Shown one piece after another: positions 45,812-56,674 of a stretch of 64,000 nt of DNA. The translations under genes were made by a program, and so were the position numbers. Location of the stretch: positions 1 through 64,000 of the forward strand of contig MU270090.1 of assembly GCA_021432635.1 (NCBI GenBank), in the 5' to 3' direction. Within the stretch, counting starts at the first letter, position 1. Each line of letters begins with the position of its first letter. The notes beneath the pieces are model-generated. The model searched no databases. It was not told where the DNA came from and worked only from the letters and a program-made list of their open reading frames with translations. This stretch comes from Thozetella sp. PMI_491. Its lineage: Eukaryota > Ascomycota > Sordariomycetes > Chaetosphaeriales > Chaetosphaeriaceae.

Positions 45812-47301
45812 TTACTGCTCCTTCTTGCCGTCCCTCTTTCTCCTCTCGGCCTCGCAACGAATGTCTGTCAAGAAGCTATGGAACTGACCAGGTGGGAGGC
45901 TTGCCAGCCGTTTTTTAGTATCCTTAGCCTGGCCCAGTAACAAATCCCCGACGTTCAACGCCCCTCCAATGCCTGAGGCCCGCAGCGTCGCAACGCGCTC
46001 CTTTGATCCCTCCACAAGACGCCGCCGCAGCTCCGCATGAGTGTCGTTACATAGTTGTTCAAAATCGTCCCTTGCAAGGCCTTGAAGCCTATTTATTGCG
46101 GACGTGTCTGCCTTCGCTGGGGGCATTCCAGATAAATTGCCCGGCTGAGGCTGCGGTTTTGAGACTGTCCGAGAAAGGAGGCTTGTCGTGTTGCGGTTCC
46201 TCCTTACGGTATCAGCCCAAAGCCCAGAGTAGATGTGGTGTTTTGCTTTTGGCAAGATTGCAGACGCGCGGTTTCCACTTCGAAGGTTAGGCCGCTTGCT
46301 TTGTTTTGACGTCGAGAATTCGTTCACGACCATGAGCTTTCGTTCGAATGGCGGTAGGGACGTGGCAAGCTGAACAATGTCGACTCCTAACGCATGGTGA
46401 TAATTGTTTGTTATATCTTTTGGGGATATTGGAAGTGCCGCTGCCGAGAGAATGGAAACGTTCGAAAGACTGGGATGAGAAAATATTGCAGTCGAGGACA
46501 GTTGAGAAGATGCCTTGGAGGTTTGAGAAGTTCGATCGACAGGTTCTCGGCGTAATTGACGATATGGTCTTGACGTGTCAACATCATCGTCGAGCTGGTG
46601 CCGAAATCTGGAGCCTGTCATGCTAGGACTGGGATGAATGGCGACGTGCGACTCAGATACGGAGTCACTTGGCACAAGGGTGGAATAATTAGACTCGCTG
46701 ATGCTTGATGCTCTTTTCAGGAAGCCAGTCCGGTCCTCCAACATCTCAGTTATGTCAGAGAATAGTCGTCGTTGCATCGCGTCGCCTCCGAGCTCGCTCT
46801 GCCTGGTTGGCACGAGTTAGCCCACCACCTCTCAGGAACACTGTGGAGTCTGGAGTAAATTTACTTCTCAAGGATGCTGAGCATCGTCGTCATTTTCTTG
46901 TTGATGCTACGCAATTCGGGCAGAGCTTTCGATGCACCGGCCTCCCTTGCAGCCCACTGTGCTCTGTCCTTCACAAATGTCTGATCTTTAGAGTACTTCC
47001 ACGATAGGACGAGGGCCTCTAGGTCTGCAAAGACTATGACGGCGTCTGTCAACGTCTGGATAAGTTGGTCTAATTGAATGGTAGATTCCTCTCGCTCAGG
47101 AGAGGGTGCGAGGCTTTCTATATGCTCCCGGAGCAGCAGCAGCACGCGTCGCGAACCGATTACCTCCAAGAACAGCTGAGAGGCGTCGATGGGCTTAGTT
47201 TGGAGACGGCGCCCGTCCAGCTCGGTGTCCAGGACATTGATGACCTGGTTCGATGTGACTAGCAGGCCAGTTATCGCAGCATGCACGCTCAATCGATCCA
47301 T
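45812..47301 (-). CDS. Fungal N-terminal-domain protein (475 aa)
   Basis: Two exons, 47301-46865 and 46802-45812, joined by a 62-bp intron (GTAAAT..CAACCAG) that keeps frame. The first 145 residues are helical: MDRLSVHAAITGLLVTSNQV, then a heptad-like region and KDRAQWAAREAGASKALPEL leading to MTTMLSILEK. This fits the fungal N-terminal domain found at the head of many STAND, ankyrin and patatin proteins; here no effector or NTPase domain follows. The rest is Ser/Thr-rich and low in structure, with a basic helical tail (FEQLCNDTHAELRRRL and DIRCEAERRKRDGKKEQ). A stand-alone signalling or adaptor role is possible; the sequence does not show it. Confidence 0.72.
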
Positions 47302-48349
47302 CTTGGACAGGGTTTGGTGTCAAGGCCAACAAAGATCTACAAGGACGAGTTTTGGGATCTCCCATTCTCTTCATTTTGAATCGGCGAAAAGGCGTCTTCG
47401 GGGGTTTTTAGACCATAAATCCTATAAGAGTGATTGCCTTTAAGCCACCCCCTGGGTCCAGTCGCACAATGCGGTGGGCCAGTGCGTCTGCAAAAAGCCA
47501 ACTCTGTGCCACCACACTTTCAGAAGTCGGGCCTCATAATGGGCCTCGGCTATGGAGAGGATGAAACAAGCAAGGCATTTGGGACTACCGAATTTGTCAA
47601 TCGCCGACGGCGTCGTCTTACGCAGTCAGACTGGAGGATGATATCATATTCTATTTTAAATTCCTCCGCAACTGATTTCCGAATTGTGGCCATCATGTCG
47701 GCCATCTCGTTATTTACGTGATTCATGTCGGGATGCATGGCCGGGCGTATGGTCATCGCCGGTAGGGTGCCTCGTATTCTTTTCCCCCCGTTTTCGACGG
47801 TGGCATTAGCACTGTTACCGGGACCCCATGCCATGGCTAACTTTTGAACTGTCGTGGCAGAAAATCTATACACGGGTATTGCAGCAACTGAGAATTACTG
47901 AACCTCTTCGATCAGTTTTCTCCCTCTGTGTCTGCCAATTCAGAGCACCTAAATAGACGAGGTACAGCACGAACTTCGGTAGCGGACACCTACTGTCTCG
48001 ATTTGGGCAAGCATGTGTGGGCAAATAATATTCCAGACGGGCGTTGTATAAGACGATACTAAGCTAACCATAAGAACAGCACTAACCTCAGTTTGGAGAG
48101 CGTCGTAGACTAGGTAAGTATTTGGATGCAGGGGTAGTTGGCTTGGGTAGGCTCGTACTGAGGTTGCTTGATGAAATAAGCCTTTCTCAAAGGCCATTGG
48201 CCGCTATCGTGCTTGTGCATCGCCTGTACTGTCTTGTATCGCCTGACCCCACGTGATCGCAACAAAGAAATGGCGTCCCGATCGTAAACCCCGCTCTCAC
48301 ATCACCAAACCCTCTCACCAATGCCCCTTACACAGTACACAATTACACT
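47302..48349. other. Intergenic stretch
   Basis: It contains one weak minus-strand ORF (47550-47837), listed separately. No other gene is seen. Confidence 0.55.
47550..47837 (-). CDS. Hypothetical small protein (about 95 aa)
   Basis: Minus-strand ATG at 47837 opens MAWGPGNSANATVENGGKRI and runs through an acidic/Met-rich helix (NNEMADMMATIRKSVAEEF) to a stop at 47550. An intron could begin at the GTAAGA near 47625. No family is recognised and the reading may be chance. Confidence 0.28.
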   Translation of the reverse strand, partial: AMAWGPGNSANATVENGGKRIRGTLPAMTIRPAMHPDMNHVNNEMADMMATIRKSVAEEFKIEYDIILQSDCVRRRRRRLTNSVVPNALLVSSSP

Positions 48350-48493
48350 ATGGACGCCCAAATGAAAAAGCCTCTTATCAGTTTACCAGTCGAACTGCGC
48401 CGGGAAATCTACAATTGCGTCCTAGGAGACGTGGATGCGATCCACGTATTCCTCCGACAAGGCAAGGCGAATCAACTCACATCAGTCCTTTAA
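48350..48493 (+). pseudogene. F-box-like N-terminal fragment or upstream ORF (47 aa)
   Basis: A complete small ATG ORF, 47 codons, reading PLISLPVELRREIYNCVL. This is the usual start of fungal F-box-like/2EXR proteins, which continue for several hundred residues. It ends at TAA 20 bp before the ATG of the Zn2Cys6 gene. It is either the stub of a deleted gene or a translated upstream ORF of the regulator mRNA. Confidence 0.45.
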
Positions 48494-48513
48494 TGCCTTG
48501 AGGCCGTGGAAGA

Positions 48514-50629
48514 ATGACCACAAACAAGGCCTGCGAGTTATGTCGCGCGTTAAAGGTCCGGTGCCGACCGGGGATAGACGCCATGGAGGCTTGCCAGAGA
48601 TGCACTGAGAACGGCCGCCAATGCAATTATCCCGAGCGCAAGCGGACCAAGAGGAAAAGGACAGACGTCAGGGTTCGAGAGCTGGAAGAGCAAATCGCCG
48701 CACTGGACAGGCTTGTTCAGGAAGGCAGGTCACTCGGCGCGACTCCGAGGCGGACACCAGGAGAAGTTGGCCTCCAGCCTGATTATCAAGCAAATGACCT
48801 CACGCAACCGCGCTCATCAACTAGCAATGCGCCAAAACCTTCCCAACAAAGCGGGGGTCCGTTGCCGAGCAGCCACGATCCTGTTGAAAGTGGCCTCATC
48901 TCGATGCAGGAAGCTCACGAACTTTACCAACGCTACGTCTCGGACCTCGTCCCTCAGCGGCCGATGGTGGTATTCTCGCCAACGATGGACGCACCAACGC
49001 TGAGAAGGACTCGACCCACTCTCTTCCTTGCCGTCTTAGCTGCAGCCGCGACGACGCTTCCTGGTGACCTAGGTAGAAAGATCACCGAGATGGCCCACAA
49101 AGTTTACGCCGACATGATCACGATGCAAGGGGAAAAGTCGCTAGAGCTGGTCCAGGCCGTCTTGGTGACAACCAACTGGCCGTATGCGCCCGACAGCTAC
49201 GACCAACTCAATTTTTACCACTTTATCCATGTTGCTGCTACCATGGCGTTGGACATTGGACTTGCAGATGCAACGCGGCTCCCTGACGGAGGCGGACAGC
49301 AGGGACAGGGAGAACACGAAAGGGCAGATCGTCACAGAGCTTTGTTAGCATGTTATCTATGCTGCTCCAGGTGAAATCAATTCTTGAAACACCCCAGTCA
49401 GCATGCGAACTAACCAGTCTTAGTGTCTCGCTATCTTACCATAGGCCACACATGTTTCCATTCACGCGCTACATGGAACGATGCCTCGAAGATCTCGAGA
49501 AAGATCCCAACTACGTCTCAACCGATGCAGTACTCTCTAACTGGGTTCGACTCCATCAAATTGTAGATGCTTCTGCCGCGGTTCTCGGCCTCAGAAGTAT
49601 GAGCCCACAAACCGGCCTGGATACCGAAGCTGTACAAATTAGCTTGCAGAACTGCGTCAAACAGCTCGAAGAATTTAGGAGGAGCCTTAAGGAGGACTCC
49701 ACGAATGGTAAGAGTTCGGTCTCGCCCTGCTTCCTGCAATCCCCCGCACCCCTTTCATGTCCCTTTCTAACGGTCATCGACCAGCCTCCCTCCTCATACA
49801 GTACAACGCCGTCCTCTCCCTTGTCAACGAAATTGGCCTCTACATGGAATATGACCCAGATGATTTCCGCCCTCCTTATCTCATCGGAAAACTAAACCGG
49901 GCCCCAAAACCACAGACCCACCCCAAGCTATCCCCAGCCCACCTATCCGCGATTATGACATGTGTCACGGCAGCACATGACGGGCTCGAGGTCTTCTTGT
50001 CCATTTCAACTAACTCCCTTCAGTGTGGCCCTGCCTCGCTGTACTCTCGCATGCTCTATCTCACCGTTGTTCTGCTCAAAGTTGCCGTTTCCGTGGTGGT
50101 AAAGAGTGGAGCGCTCTATGGAATCGTGCGTGCTGAAACCATCAAAGCAGAGCTATATCTCAAGCGTCTCGTACAAAAGGTTACGGAAACAGCGAAGAAG
50201 GGGTGTAGAATAGCAGAGAAGTGGCTGGGCATTCTCGAGAGACTTTCTACCTGGTTCGAGAATCGTATGGAAGACGCTTCTTGGAAAGAGGAAGACACAA
50301 TCGAACAAGACCTGATTAGCCCATTAAAGCTACTCAACTTACAGTCAAACGAGACATCTCAACATCAACGGAGAAACACGCATGAAGGGTCTAATCAACC
50401 AAGTCTTGTCTCTCAAGTTGGGAGAGAGCAAAAAGATGGTCGATCAGACACGGGTTTCGTCAACGAGCACGCTTGGTTTGAGCAGCAAATCTCATATCCA
50501 GAACCGGAACTTTCATATAGTCTTTTTGGTTTAGATGCTATGGGCCTGGCATATCCGATGAGTCCTTCCCTCCTGTTGGAGGATATGCCTGGGGAAAGCT
50601 CGGACGTGCCAGAAAAGAGAGTGGCATAG
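48514..50629 (+). CDS. Zn(II)2Cys6 transcription factor (663 aa)
   Basis: Three exons: 48514-49370, 49418-49707 and 49785-50629. Introns of 47 and 77 bp keep frame. The DNA-binding cluster is at the N-terminus: C7-x2-C10-x6-C17-x9-C27-x2-C30-x6-C37, followed by a basic linker (KRTKRKRTD) and a leucine-containing coiled coil (VRELEEQIAALDRLV) for dimerisation. The middle (about 130-480) resembles the fungal transcription-factor middle homology region (LVPQRPMVVFSP, FYHFIHVAATMALDIGL, MFPFTRYMERCLEDL). The C-terminus is Ser/Gln-rich and acidic. It acts in the nucleus. It lies tail-to-tail with the MFS transporter (296 bp apart), a plausible target. The first in-frame ATG was used as start. Confidence 0.9.
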
Positions 50630-50925
50630 GGCGAGTTGAGGTATCGACTATCGCAGGGCGGTAAGCTTTGCTATCTTGACGAATATCAACGACTTCGGTG
50701 ACTGTCGTTTCTCTCTAAGTAGGAGGAATTAACCTCACGGATAGACGGGTTAGGTGTTTCAAATACGCAGGTAGATTTTAGACATCATTGTTGGATTAGA
50801 GCAAAAGTGTATTAAGAGTGGCGACTATACGCTGAGCCTCGTGCTATCAAATGCCATCGAGGCTCCTGAATCTTAGAAATATGGCTACGGCCCCATGCTT
50901 CCATGTTCCAATCCTATGCTCTAAC
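50630..50925. other. Convergent 3' region
   Basis: 296 bp between the stops of the Zn2Cys6 gene and the MFS gene. It should carry both transcription ends; no distinct signal is seen. Confidence 0.5.
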
Positions 50926-52833
50926 TTAGCTACTGTTCTCTTTCTTCTTCCTCTGTTCGGAGGCGATCCTGTATCGCTCTTCCTCTCCTTCCAGCCCAGT
51001 CTGCACTTCAACATGATTGTGATCTAGCTTGGCGTTGCGGATGAATAAACACACGACAAGGCCGGCCGCGGCAAAGCATACCGCCTCGATCCAAACTTCT
51101 CGAATAGCCACATGATAGGCGTGTCGGATTACCGTTTGCTGTGCGATGTCGAGTGTGTCTAACAGGGAAACGCTAGCCTGCGCGTTCTCGCCGGAAAAGT
51201 GACTGGCTAGAGCCGGCCCAACCTCTCGTTGAAGAATGCCTTGCTGAGACGTCATTTTGTTTGAAAAGGCTACGGAGCCGATGACTACCCCCACAGCCAT
51301 CGCCAAATTCCGAACCAAACTGAAAGATGCAGTTGCTGTTCCGTTATCCTGCGGCGATACGTTGCTCTGTAGTGCGACCAGAGGCGGTTGGAACAGTCCT
51401 CCTATCCCGACTCCGGCAACTATTTGGTAAAGAATGATTTTCGACCAAGTCCGGGATTCTGGGAGATCGTAAAAAAGTCCACATCCGAGAACAGATATAA
51501 AAAAAGACGCTCTGATCCATGGGACATAGCGACCTGTGATCTTCAAATAGATACCTGCAGCGGCAGCGGTGACCGATACGCCCAGAACGTACGGAAGGAG
51601 AAGAACGCCCGAGAGGATCGAGTCTAAACCTAGCACTGCTTGGAAGTAGAAAGGGAGGAAATAGGATCCGAAGAGGAAAGCAAGTCCGTGAAATAGGTCA
51701 GAGAGGATGGTGGCGGCGTTGGAGATGTTCGCGAATAGATACAGGGGAAGTATCGGGTAACGGGCAAACTTCCACTCTACCAAGACGAGGAGGGCAAGAG
51801 AAGCGATACCTCCAACGATAAGGCCGATGACAGTCGCCGACCTCCATGGGTAGCTGGATCCGCCAAACTGCAGGCCGAGGAGAAACATGACGACCCCCCC
51901 GGTTAGTGTTGCGCCTCCGAGCCAATCGAGTGCTCGGATTCCGGCGATAACAGGAGTCTTCGAAGTCTTCAGGTTGAGTAAAGCGGCGATGATCACGAAA
52001 GCCGTTCCGGAGATCGGTACTGGCCAAACACGAGTCTCTTAGTCTGCAGGCCCGCAATGTATCTAGGAAGAAACCTACAGTTGATATAGAAGCACCATCT
52101 CCAGGAGACATTCTTCGCGAAGGCTCCGCCAATAACGGGACCGAGCGATGAGGCTATTGCCCAAACCATCCCGACGATGCCGTAGTACTTTCCGCGCTCC
52201 CTGTACAAAGATCAGTCACTCCTCATTTCCTGTCTAGGTTTGCTGTTCCCATCTGATACTGACCTTGGCGAGAAGAGATCTCCAATAACGATCTGAGTTA
52301 AGGACAATAGCCCTCCTGCACCTCCACCTTGAATGGCCCTCCCGGCGATGAGCATTGGAGCGTTGACTGCTGCACCACAAAGGGCGCTGCCCAGGAAGAA
52401 GACTCCAACAGCAATCAGTATTATGGCCTTTCGGCCCCAGATGTCACTCAACTTGCCCCAGTTGGCCGTCATGGCCGCACCGGCCACCGTGAAAGCCGCG
52501 CCTACCCAAACGTATACCCCGGTGGACTGGAACTCATTCGCGATTGTGGGTAGAGCGGTCGTGACGATAGATATGTCGAGAGCGGCAAGGAATACAGTCA
52601 TCTGGTGAGTTAAAGACAAACTTTAGCCTGAGACCTTGCATAAGTAAGGAGATGTATGATGGGCGTACCCCAAGTGCAATCATTATAAGTACGATCTGAA
52701 CGGGCGATCTGGTCTCAATAGAGTCATCGGTTCGTGCAACCGCCTCTCCGGAAGTACGAGCATTGGTATCATTGGGACCAGCGGCTTCTTCAGCCGACTT
52801 CTCTGGCTCCGGCATGTCGTTGTCTGTGGACAT
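50926..52833 (-). CDS. MFS transporter, DHA2-type, 14-TM (572 aa)
   Basis: Four exons: 52833-52669, 52601-52264, 52200-52079 and 52019-50926; all introns are 58-67 bp and keep frame. A hydrophilic N-terminus of about 45 residues precedes VQIVLIMIALGMTVFLAALD. The motif LAALDISIVTTALPTIANEF in the first membrane span, GKLSDIWGRKAIIL (motif A) and GPVIGGAF (motif C region) are those of fungal DHA2 drug:H+ antiporters, which sit in the plasma membrane and export toxins, drugs or secondary metabolites. Length fits the family. It is adjacent to a Zn2Cys6 regulator. Substrate cannot be told. Confidence 0.92.
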
Positions 52834-53579
52834 GGATAAAAACTTTCAGGAAGCTTCTGGCTGGAGTCTGGGAATGCGACGCGTTCGCAAATAAGTTGGA
52901 AGATGAAAGAATTCTTGTTTAATTTCTTTCCACTCGTTTGCCTATGTGCTTTCTCGATCTCAGTCCGCTTTTAAGTCGGGAGGCCGGCTCTTACATTGTC
53001 TCCGGCGCCGGACTGGAACTCGGCGTTCACAAAATGCCGGCTTGGCACATCGGAATTTTGCCAAATCCCACCCCACCTCTCGCCGGCCAACCGAGCAGGC
53101 TTACCGCGCCGATCACCAACCCTCCATATTACAGATAGTCGGAGAGCTAGCAATAAAGCATATTCTGGTTGCCCCATCGTTCTCCTGTGGCCGTAGTTTA
53201 ACTGCGCCGTGACGCGATGCCCCAGCTCGTGAACCATAGAGCACGTACCGTATGTCAAGCTAGATCGCAGCCGGATCCAACCAACTGGCATCCCATCTTC
53301 CTTCTGACATTATCATCAAATCTCACCGGGCTCCCTGGTATGTACCACGACTGCGCAGACCGATGCGGCTAGTTCGGTCTCATCTCGAGCCATGTACTTT
53401 GACGCGCGGAGGCTGCAACGATTACGTGCATAGTCAGCTCCCGGAGTATATCAGTATTTATTATATTAAGCTGCTTGCAGTGGTACTTGAAGTAGATTGG
53501 AGGACTGGACCATGACGAGTATGATATATCTTATACATCTCATAGCAGCGTATAGCCTTCCGGGGAAGCGCGAAAGCAG
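52834..53579. other. Promoter side of the MFS gene
   Basis: 746 bp between the MFS start and the 3' end of the DUF1330 gene. No gene is seen; short plus frames are non-coding in character. Confidence 0.5.
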
Positions 53580-54371
53580 CTACAATCGTCCAGCACGGCG
53601 CTGATGGCCTGCTAGATTGCCTTCATCGTCGATCTCCATCGTGCAAAGGATGAAAGTATCCTTTAGCGCCCCAAGTCGGTACTTGCTGTTAACCTCCTGG
53701 TATGCTTTGTCGCCAATCATAGACGCAAAGTTCGCAAGGGAAGGGTAATGCACGAAAGCAATTTCATCCCAGCCTTCGTTTTTTGCCTGCTTCCCAACCA
53801 CATGGCCCACGAGCTTGACATTTCCTCCGTGCTTGGAACCTACTCTCTTCGAAAACTCTTTTCCGTACTGCTGGTACTGTTCCTTCTTACCAGGATGAAA
53901 AGCGAGGAGATTCAGCATGGAGACGGGATGCCGCTTGAGTTCCGACGGCAAGGCGTCAAAATAATCGGCCAGTTCGGAAGAGAGTACAAGCTTCTGCGCC
54001 GAAGAGGCTAGTGGTTTTGGAATACTAACGGGGCCTGCAGGCCGTGTGATCGGGTGCAGAAGCTGAGTATTGGTGTCGGCGTAGCTGGTTACTAAGGCGT
54101 TGGGGATGCCACAGGTTGAGCTCCACGATGCCGTGAGTTGAGCCTCGGCTTCTTGTGGGAGATGGCCATTTGGCTCCAAGAAAAGAAGCAGATCCCAGTG
54201 GATGTTTAGTGCAAGCAATGGCTCTCGCGAAAGTTGCTCCGGTAGGATTACCCACCTGAGCACGCGAGCTTGGGCCAGAGGCTTGACAGAGTGCTGCCGA
54301 AGAATCTCCAGGAACTGCCGAGTCGAGCAGCTTGGCGCGAGGGCAAGCAGGTGGAGTTCACAGGCAGGCAT
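53580..54371 (-). CDS. DUF1330-domain protein (263 aa)
   Basis: An intronless 263-residue ORF. The N-terminal half (about 1-110) begins MPACELHLLALAPSCSTRQF and resembles a ferredoxin-like alpha/beta stretch. The C-terminal half (about 145-250) reads HPVSMLNLLAFHPGKKEQYQ, GGNVKLVGHVV, DEIAFVHYPS and AYQEVNSKYR, the pattern of DUF1330, a dimeric alpha/beta-barrel fold. Two barrel halves in one chain are likely. No catalytic role is established for the family; no signal peptide is present, so it is probably cytosolic. Confidence 0.72.
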   Translation of the reverse strand: MPACELHLLALAPSCSTRQFLEILRQHSVKPLAQARVLRWVILPEQLSREPLLALNIHWDLLLFLEPNGHLPQEAEAQLTASWSSTCGIPNALVTSYADTNTQLLHPITRPAGPVSIPKPLASSAQKLVLSSELADYFDALPSELKRHPVSMLNLLAFHPGKKEQYQQYGKEFSKRVGSKHGGNVKLVGHVVGKQAKNEGWDEIAFVHYPSLANFASMIGDKAYQEVNSKYRLGALKDTFILCTMEIDDEGNLAGHQRRAGRL

Positions 54372-54898
54372 GTCTTGCGGTATTAATGCTCACCATCAAT
54401 TGAGGTTTGTGTGAATAAGAAGATGAGGGTGTCTGGAGGACAACTGTAGGAATCGACAACGTCTCATGTGGATTCTTGGGCGGGGCTAGAAGTTTGTGGT
54501 CGGCTAATAGTCATGTGCCGAGGTTTACCGATTAATAACCATCGCCCTTAGCTCTATAGATTTCATGACGTAAGATCAAGACACTGCTGCTAGTTACTTC
54601 ATTACACAGTGCCCAATTAGGGAGCTGTTCTCATTAACGATTTGTGTTCGGCAGGCAGGTATGAAACAGAAGGTTAATGACCAACTCTATGAATTTCAAC
54701 CTATTCTATTCTGACTCGGTGCGGTGTTAAGGAGCAACTTGCTCACGATTATCAGTAAAAGAAAGATAGCATGGGCTGCTACGGGCCAAGAGAGAGAGTT
54801 GTATACTACCATGCCACCAAGGGTACCGCCCACAATCTAGGTATTAACCTTCTTCCTCAACCACATGTGACCAAAATCGACGACATGATCTAGACCGT
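54372..54898. other. Intergenic stretch
   Basis: 527 bp with no ORF of note. Confidence 0.6.
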
Positions 54899-55380
54899 CT
54901 AGTTGCACATGTCCCAATGAACCTCCTCATACGTGGCATCAACTCGACCTGCGTTAAAATTATCATCCGTTAGGTCACCAAAAGCTTCTTTTCCAATATT
55001 GAATCCGCCATATGCCGCGTCTATGGCTCGAATGTGAACAGTCTTGCCGTTATAGGTCAGGCTATAGCACGCGCCGCATTTCGGACTGTTCCAGGTGACA
55101 CCAGGAGCACCACCGATATAGGGGAACCCGGTGACCTCCCTCTGAGTCATCCATCCGTAGCGAGTGATCAGGCCGTTGTCGCCGTTTGAGCAGGAGACCT
55201 TATCAAGTCCGCGAGATCCAATATCGTAGCCAGGATCGTAAGTGACTTTGGAGACAGTATTCAACTTCTGACCCAATATTTCTTCCGCGACTGGGGTCTC
55301 ATCTACTTACTGGTAGTCTGGATGGCGGCCGAAGCAGTTATAGCTAGGGAGCAAATTCCGAGAGTCTTGGAGAAATACAT
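54899..55380 (-). CDS. Cerato-platanin family secreted protein (138 aa)
   Basis: Two exons, 55380-55311 and 55245-54899, with a 65-bp phase-1 intron ending CCAAAG. This acceptor gives ITYDPGYD, the usual start of the mature protein. Residues 1-20 are a signal peptide (MYFSKTLGICSLAITASAAI). The four conserved cysteines are C42, C80, C83 and C137. Family landmarks include SCSNGDNGL, TRYGW, GFPYIGGAPGV, CGACYSLTYNG and AGRVDATYEEV. Cerato-platanins are small, hydrophobin-like expansin-fold proteins of the fungal wall and apoplast; they act as elicitors and virulence factors in plant pathogens. Length and cysteine number are normal. A TATAAATA box lies about 140 bp upstream. Confidence 0.93.
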
Positions 55381-55515
55381 AGCGGCAGGTAGCTTGGAAC
55401 AGGATGGAATGAGATGTTTTGAGTTGCAGATATGTGATTTTATTCAGGAAGGAAGGTCAACCTGGAAGTGGCGGCTCCTAGAACACGTATTTTCAATATG
55501 AAGATATTAGCATCC

Positions 55516-55523
55516 TATTTATA
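55516..55523 (-). promoter_or_regulatory. TATA box of the cerato-platanin gene
   Basis: TATAAATA on the minus strand, 136 bp upstream of the ATG at 55380. Inferred from position. Confidence 0.45.
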
Positions 55524-56139
55524 CTCGCTAGATGGCGCAGAGGGACCTCGAGTGTTTTCATCTAGGGGCTGTGACAAGATTCATTTGCCGGAGTTAAAAT
55601 GTCCATCGGTGATACAGTGTCTCGAATGACGAAAAGTGTACTAGAGGGATGTCCAGATCTAGGAAGTAACGTTAAGCGATAACTATGAACAAAGAAAGAA
55701 ACTCTGACTCCAGGCTTCAGTCATCAATTTTTGGCGTCTTTTCCAGAGAGGCATACGGAGGTCGAAGTATTTTTATTGCAGCCTTTGTTCACCATCAATT
55801 TAAGGTGCAAAACATAATTGACCCATCTTCAAGGAACGTGATTGTCCAACAGGTAGCTTTCGTTATTTATTCAACCAGGTCTGCTAGGTGTTTGAGTGTT
55901 AATTATTATGTTCATAAGTACTTATCAGGGCAACCCATCCTAGTTAGGTACCTATCTAGTCTGGGGTCATGCACAACCGAGAGCGGAACGTAGATGATCC
56001 ACGGGGAATAGGAATTAATGCCCTTGCTGAATCTATGTCTATAATTTCTTAATCTTTGATGAACATGTAGGCGTTAGACTCAATAGCCTAAGAGCTCTAT
56101 GAATATCTTCCGTCTCCTTTCTCGACAACGTTCGGCGTA

Positions 56140-56674
56140 TTAGATGTTGCAGTTGTGGGGATTGCCTGAGTTGTCGTCGTTCGACTTGCTGCCTATACCA
56201 CAGAATTTGAGATCTTTGGTGTGTAGTAGCCCCGCATCGGGCCTGGGTTGTTCTCATTCGCCTTTCCCTTGTTGATTTTTTTATTGAAGTCAAACCGTAC
56301 GCTGTTGTTCAGTACTGGCAGCTCCCAGACGTCGCTGCCACAGCCGGACGCGAATTTAAGGACATTTCCTTTGTTTCCGAAAGGTTTAGGATATCCACTA
56401 GCGGTACCGGTCTGAGTCTTGGCTTCCCGGAAATACCCGATGGATTTGTCCTGTGATACATAGCCGATAAGAGCACCGTTGTTGGCGTCTCCTCTCTTGC
56501 AAGTATAGATCTTTAACGTAGTTAGAAATCAGTAGTAGTAGTTACAGTAGCACCACATACCTGACCTGCGTGGGCCTCCAGGGGAAAGCCCTCGTCGTTG
56601 ATCACCGCTATAGGATTGGCGACGACAGCGGCAGCCACTGTGAGGAAGGAGACGAGGTTGTTAAAGGTAACCAT
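56140..56674 (-). pseudogene. Small secreted protein broken by a 2-bp duplication
   Basis: Two exons, 56674-56561 and 56510 onward, with a 50-bp phase-0 intron. The signal peptide is MVTFNNLVSFLTVAAAVVAN. The mature part reads IYTCKRGDANNGALIGYV, GYFREAKTQTGTASGYPKPF, FASGCGSDVWELPVL and NENNPGPMRGYY. At 56218-56226 the gene has ACAC where one AC is expected. The present frame therefore leaves the family pattern and stops at 56193 (TPKISNSVV). With the extra AC skipped, the other frame reads KDLKFCGIGSKS...GNPHNCNI to a stop at 56140, the expected end with its cysteines. The family is a fungal secreted group of unknown function, possibly effectors. Either a recent lesion or a sequencing error. 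Confidence 0.7.
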
